From an uncultured Collinsella sp. (GTDB taxonomy: Bacteria > Actinomycetota > Coriobacteriia > Coriobacteriales > Coriobacteriaceae): DNA of 5,398 bases. Both the position numbers and the translations under genes were made by a program. Below the pieces are notes generated by a model, which ran no database searches, was not told the origin of the DNA, and was given only the letters and a program-made list of their open reading frames with translations. How positions within the stretch are numbered: position 1 is the first letter of the stretch; each line of letters begins with the position of its first letter. Positions 4,207 to 5,398 of this stretch are shown one piece after another. The stretch is from assembly GCA_905197585.1 (NCBI GenBank), contig CAJJZO010000131.1:1-5398 (forward strand), in the 5' to 3' direction.

Positions 4207-5398
4207 ATGGCAACTGTTGCCGCACCTATCGACGCTACGTCGACCGCCGCTTGGAAGGCGCTCGAGGCCCATCAGGAGAAGCTCGAGGCCGATGGTATCG
4301 ACCTCAAGGCCTGGTTCGCTGCCGATGCCGAGCGCGTGAACAAGCTGAGCTTTGACGCCGGTGACCTGCACTTCGATCTGTCGAAGAACCTGGTGACCGA
4401 TGAGACCGTCAAGCTGCTGTGCGATCTTGCCCGCGAGGTGAAGCTCGAGGAGCGCCGCGACGCCATGTTCTCCGGCGAGCACATCAACACCACCGAGGAC
4501 CGCGCTGTTCTGCATACCGCGCTTCGCCGTCCGGCAAGCGAGAAGGGTCAGCTCATCGTTGACGGCCAGGATGTCGTCGCCGACGTGCACGAGGTCCTCG
4601 ATCGCATGTATGCCTTCGCCGAGCGCGTGCGTTCCGGTGAGTGGAAGGGCGTTACCGGCAAGAAGATCGAGCACCTGGTGTCCGTCGGCATCGGTGGCTC
4701 CGATCTGGGCCCGGTCATGGCCTACGAGGCCCTGCGTCCCTACGCCGACGCCGGTATCGACTGCCGCTACATCTCCAACATCGACCCCAACGATCAGGCC
4801 GAGAAGCTCAAGGGTTTGGATCCCGAGACCACGCTCGTGATCATCGTCTCCAAGACCTTCACCACGCTCGAGACCCTCACCAACGCCCGCGAAGTCAAGA
4901 CCTGGATGCTCGAGCAGCTCAAGGCTCAGGGTGCCATCGACGGTTCCGATGAGCAGAACGCCGAGGCCGTGGCAAAGCACTTCGTCGCCGTTTCCACCGC
5001 ACTCGAGAAGGTCGAGGCCTTCGGTATCGACCCCGCTAACGCCTTTGGTTTCTGGAACTGGGTCGGCGGCCGATACTCCGTCTACTCCTAAGTTGGCCTG
5101 TCGCTGATCGTCGTGCTCGGCCCCGAGCGCTTCCAGCAGTTCCTCGAGGGCTTCCATGCTATCGACGAGTACTTCTGCAACACGCCGCTCGAGAACAACG
5201 CCGTCGCGCTGATGGGCCTGCTCAACGTCTGGTACGTCAACTTCTTCGGCTCCAAGAGCCACGCCGTGCTTCCGTACTGCCAGTATCTGCACCGCTTCCC
5301 GGCCTACCTGCAGCAGCTGACCATGGAGTCCAACGGCCAGCACCTCCGCTGGGACGGCCGCGCTGTGACCTCCGCTACCGGTGAGATCTTCTGGGGCG
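4207..5398 (+). pseudogene. pgi: Glucose-6-phosphate isomerase, interrupted by an in-frame stop and cut by the window edge
   Basis: The intact enzyme interconverts glucose-6-phosphate and fructose-6-phosphate in the cytosol. Family marks before the lesion are [11 protein letters not shown] (159-169), SNIDPND (190-196), [14 protein letters not shown] (from 214, sugar-phosphate loop) and VGGRYSVYS (286-294). TAA at 5089-5091 replaces residue 295, where E. coli and human enzymes have Ala in SAIGLS. After it the same frame continues for 102 codons with clear isomerase sequence: [32 protein letters not shown], and [11 protein letters not shown] leading to GEIFWG. The window ends one base into the expected catalytic Glu codon. 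Family length is about 550 residues; a 294-residue product would lack the catalytic Glu, His and Lys of the C-terminal half. The ATG at 4207 follows GAGGAGG by five bases, and the in-frame ATG at 4180 lies in the leader stem. A recent mutation or a sequence error fits best. Confidence 0.9.
5089..5091 (+). other. pgi: Premature TAA stop codon within the pgi signature
   Basis: Reading ...TAC TCC TAA GTT GGC CTG..., the stop falls at the twelfth position of the PROSITE-type GPI signature that runs from Asn-Trp-Val-Gly-Gly-Arg onward. No base gain or loss is needed, since both sides share a frame. Confidence 0.95.

Noticed and set aside
5089..5091. Reading the pgi stop as programmed recoding
   Set aside because: Selenocysteine uses TGA and pyrrolysine TAG. 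No bacterial mechanism for programmed TAA decoding is known to me, and no hallmark structure is evident after the codon.
4141..5343. A 400-codon open frame on the minus strand opposite pgi
   Set aside because: It is an antisense shadow produced by the strong third-position C/G bias of pgi. Its Val/Leu/Gly/Asp-rich translation shows no domain, and no ribosome site or promoter supports it.

Overview
The window looks like chromosomal DNA from a GC-rich Gram-positive, most likely a gut coriobacterium of the Collinsella type. This is inference. Supports are strongly C/G-ending codons in the sugar-isomerase gene, purine-rich ribosome binding sites before nearly every gene, and a LexA operator of the Gram-positive/actinobacterial kind (TCGAA-N5-GTTCGA-like). 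The protein families present (DUF3793, a membrane-anchored HMA protein, a UvrX-type Y-family polymerase with a YolD partner) are ones I associate with gut Firmicutes and Coriobacteriia. There is no rRNA, tRNA, CRISPR array, transposase or complete mobile element.

Layout. (1) 47-751, minus strand: a DUF3793-family protein of unknown function. (2) 752-925: a divergent promoter region; the rightward side carries a GC-rich inverted repeat resembling a CsoR copper operator. (3) 926-1309, plus: a small membrane-anchored protein with a GMxCxxC heavy-metal domain. (4) 1336-3259, minus: a two-gene operon, a UvrX-like Y-family DNA polymerase followed by a YolD-like protein with an 8-base overlap. It is driven by a well-formed promoter overlapped by a LexA (SOS) box, with a weaker second box in the leader. 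(5) 3483-4007, plus: a short protein resembling only the nucleotide-binding half of iron-containing alcohol dehydrogenases. (6) 4019-4078: a 25-bp-arm palindrome whose outer arm recurs alone at 3333-3351, suggesting a dispersed REP/MITE-like element. (7) 4207 to the window edge, plus: glucose-6-phosphate isomerase (pgi), interrupted by an in-frame TAA inside the family signature while the frame continues intact beyond it.

How the parts work together. The polymerase/YolD pair reads as a DNA-damage-induced translesion synthesis module. The HMA protein and its putative operator read as a metal (probably copper) response gene. pgi is glycolytic and unrelated to its neighbours. The strongest points for follow-up are the pgi nonsense codon, the LexA-controlled polymerase/YolD operon with an enlarged polymerase C-terminal region, the palindrome family, the orphan dehydrogenase half-domain, and a hairpin in the pgi leader that displays a Shine-Dalgarno-like loop.
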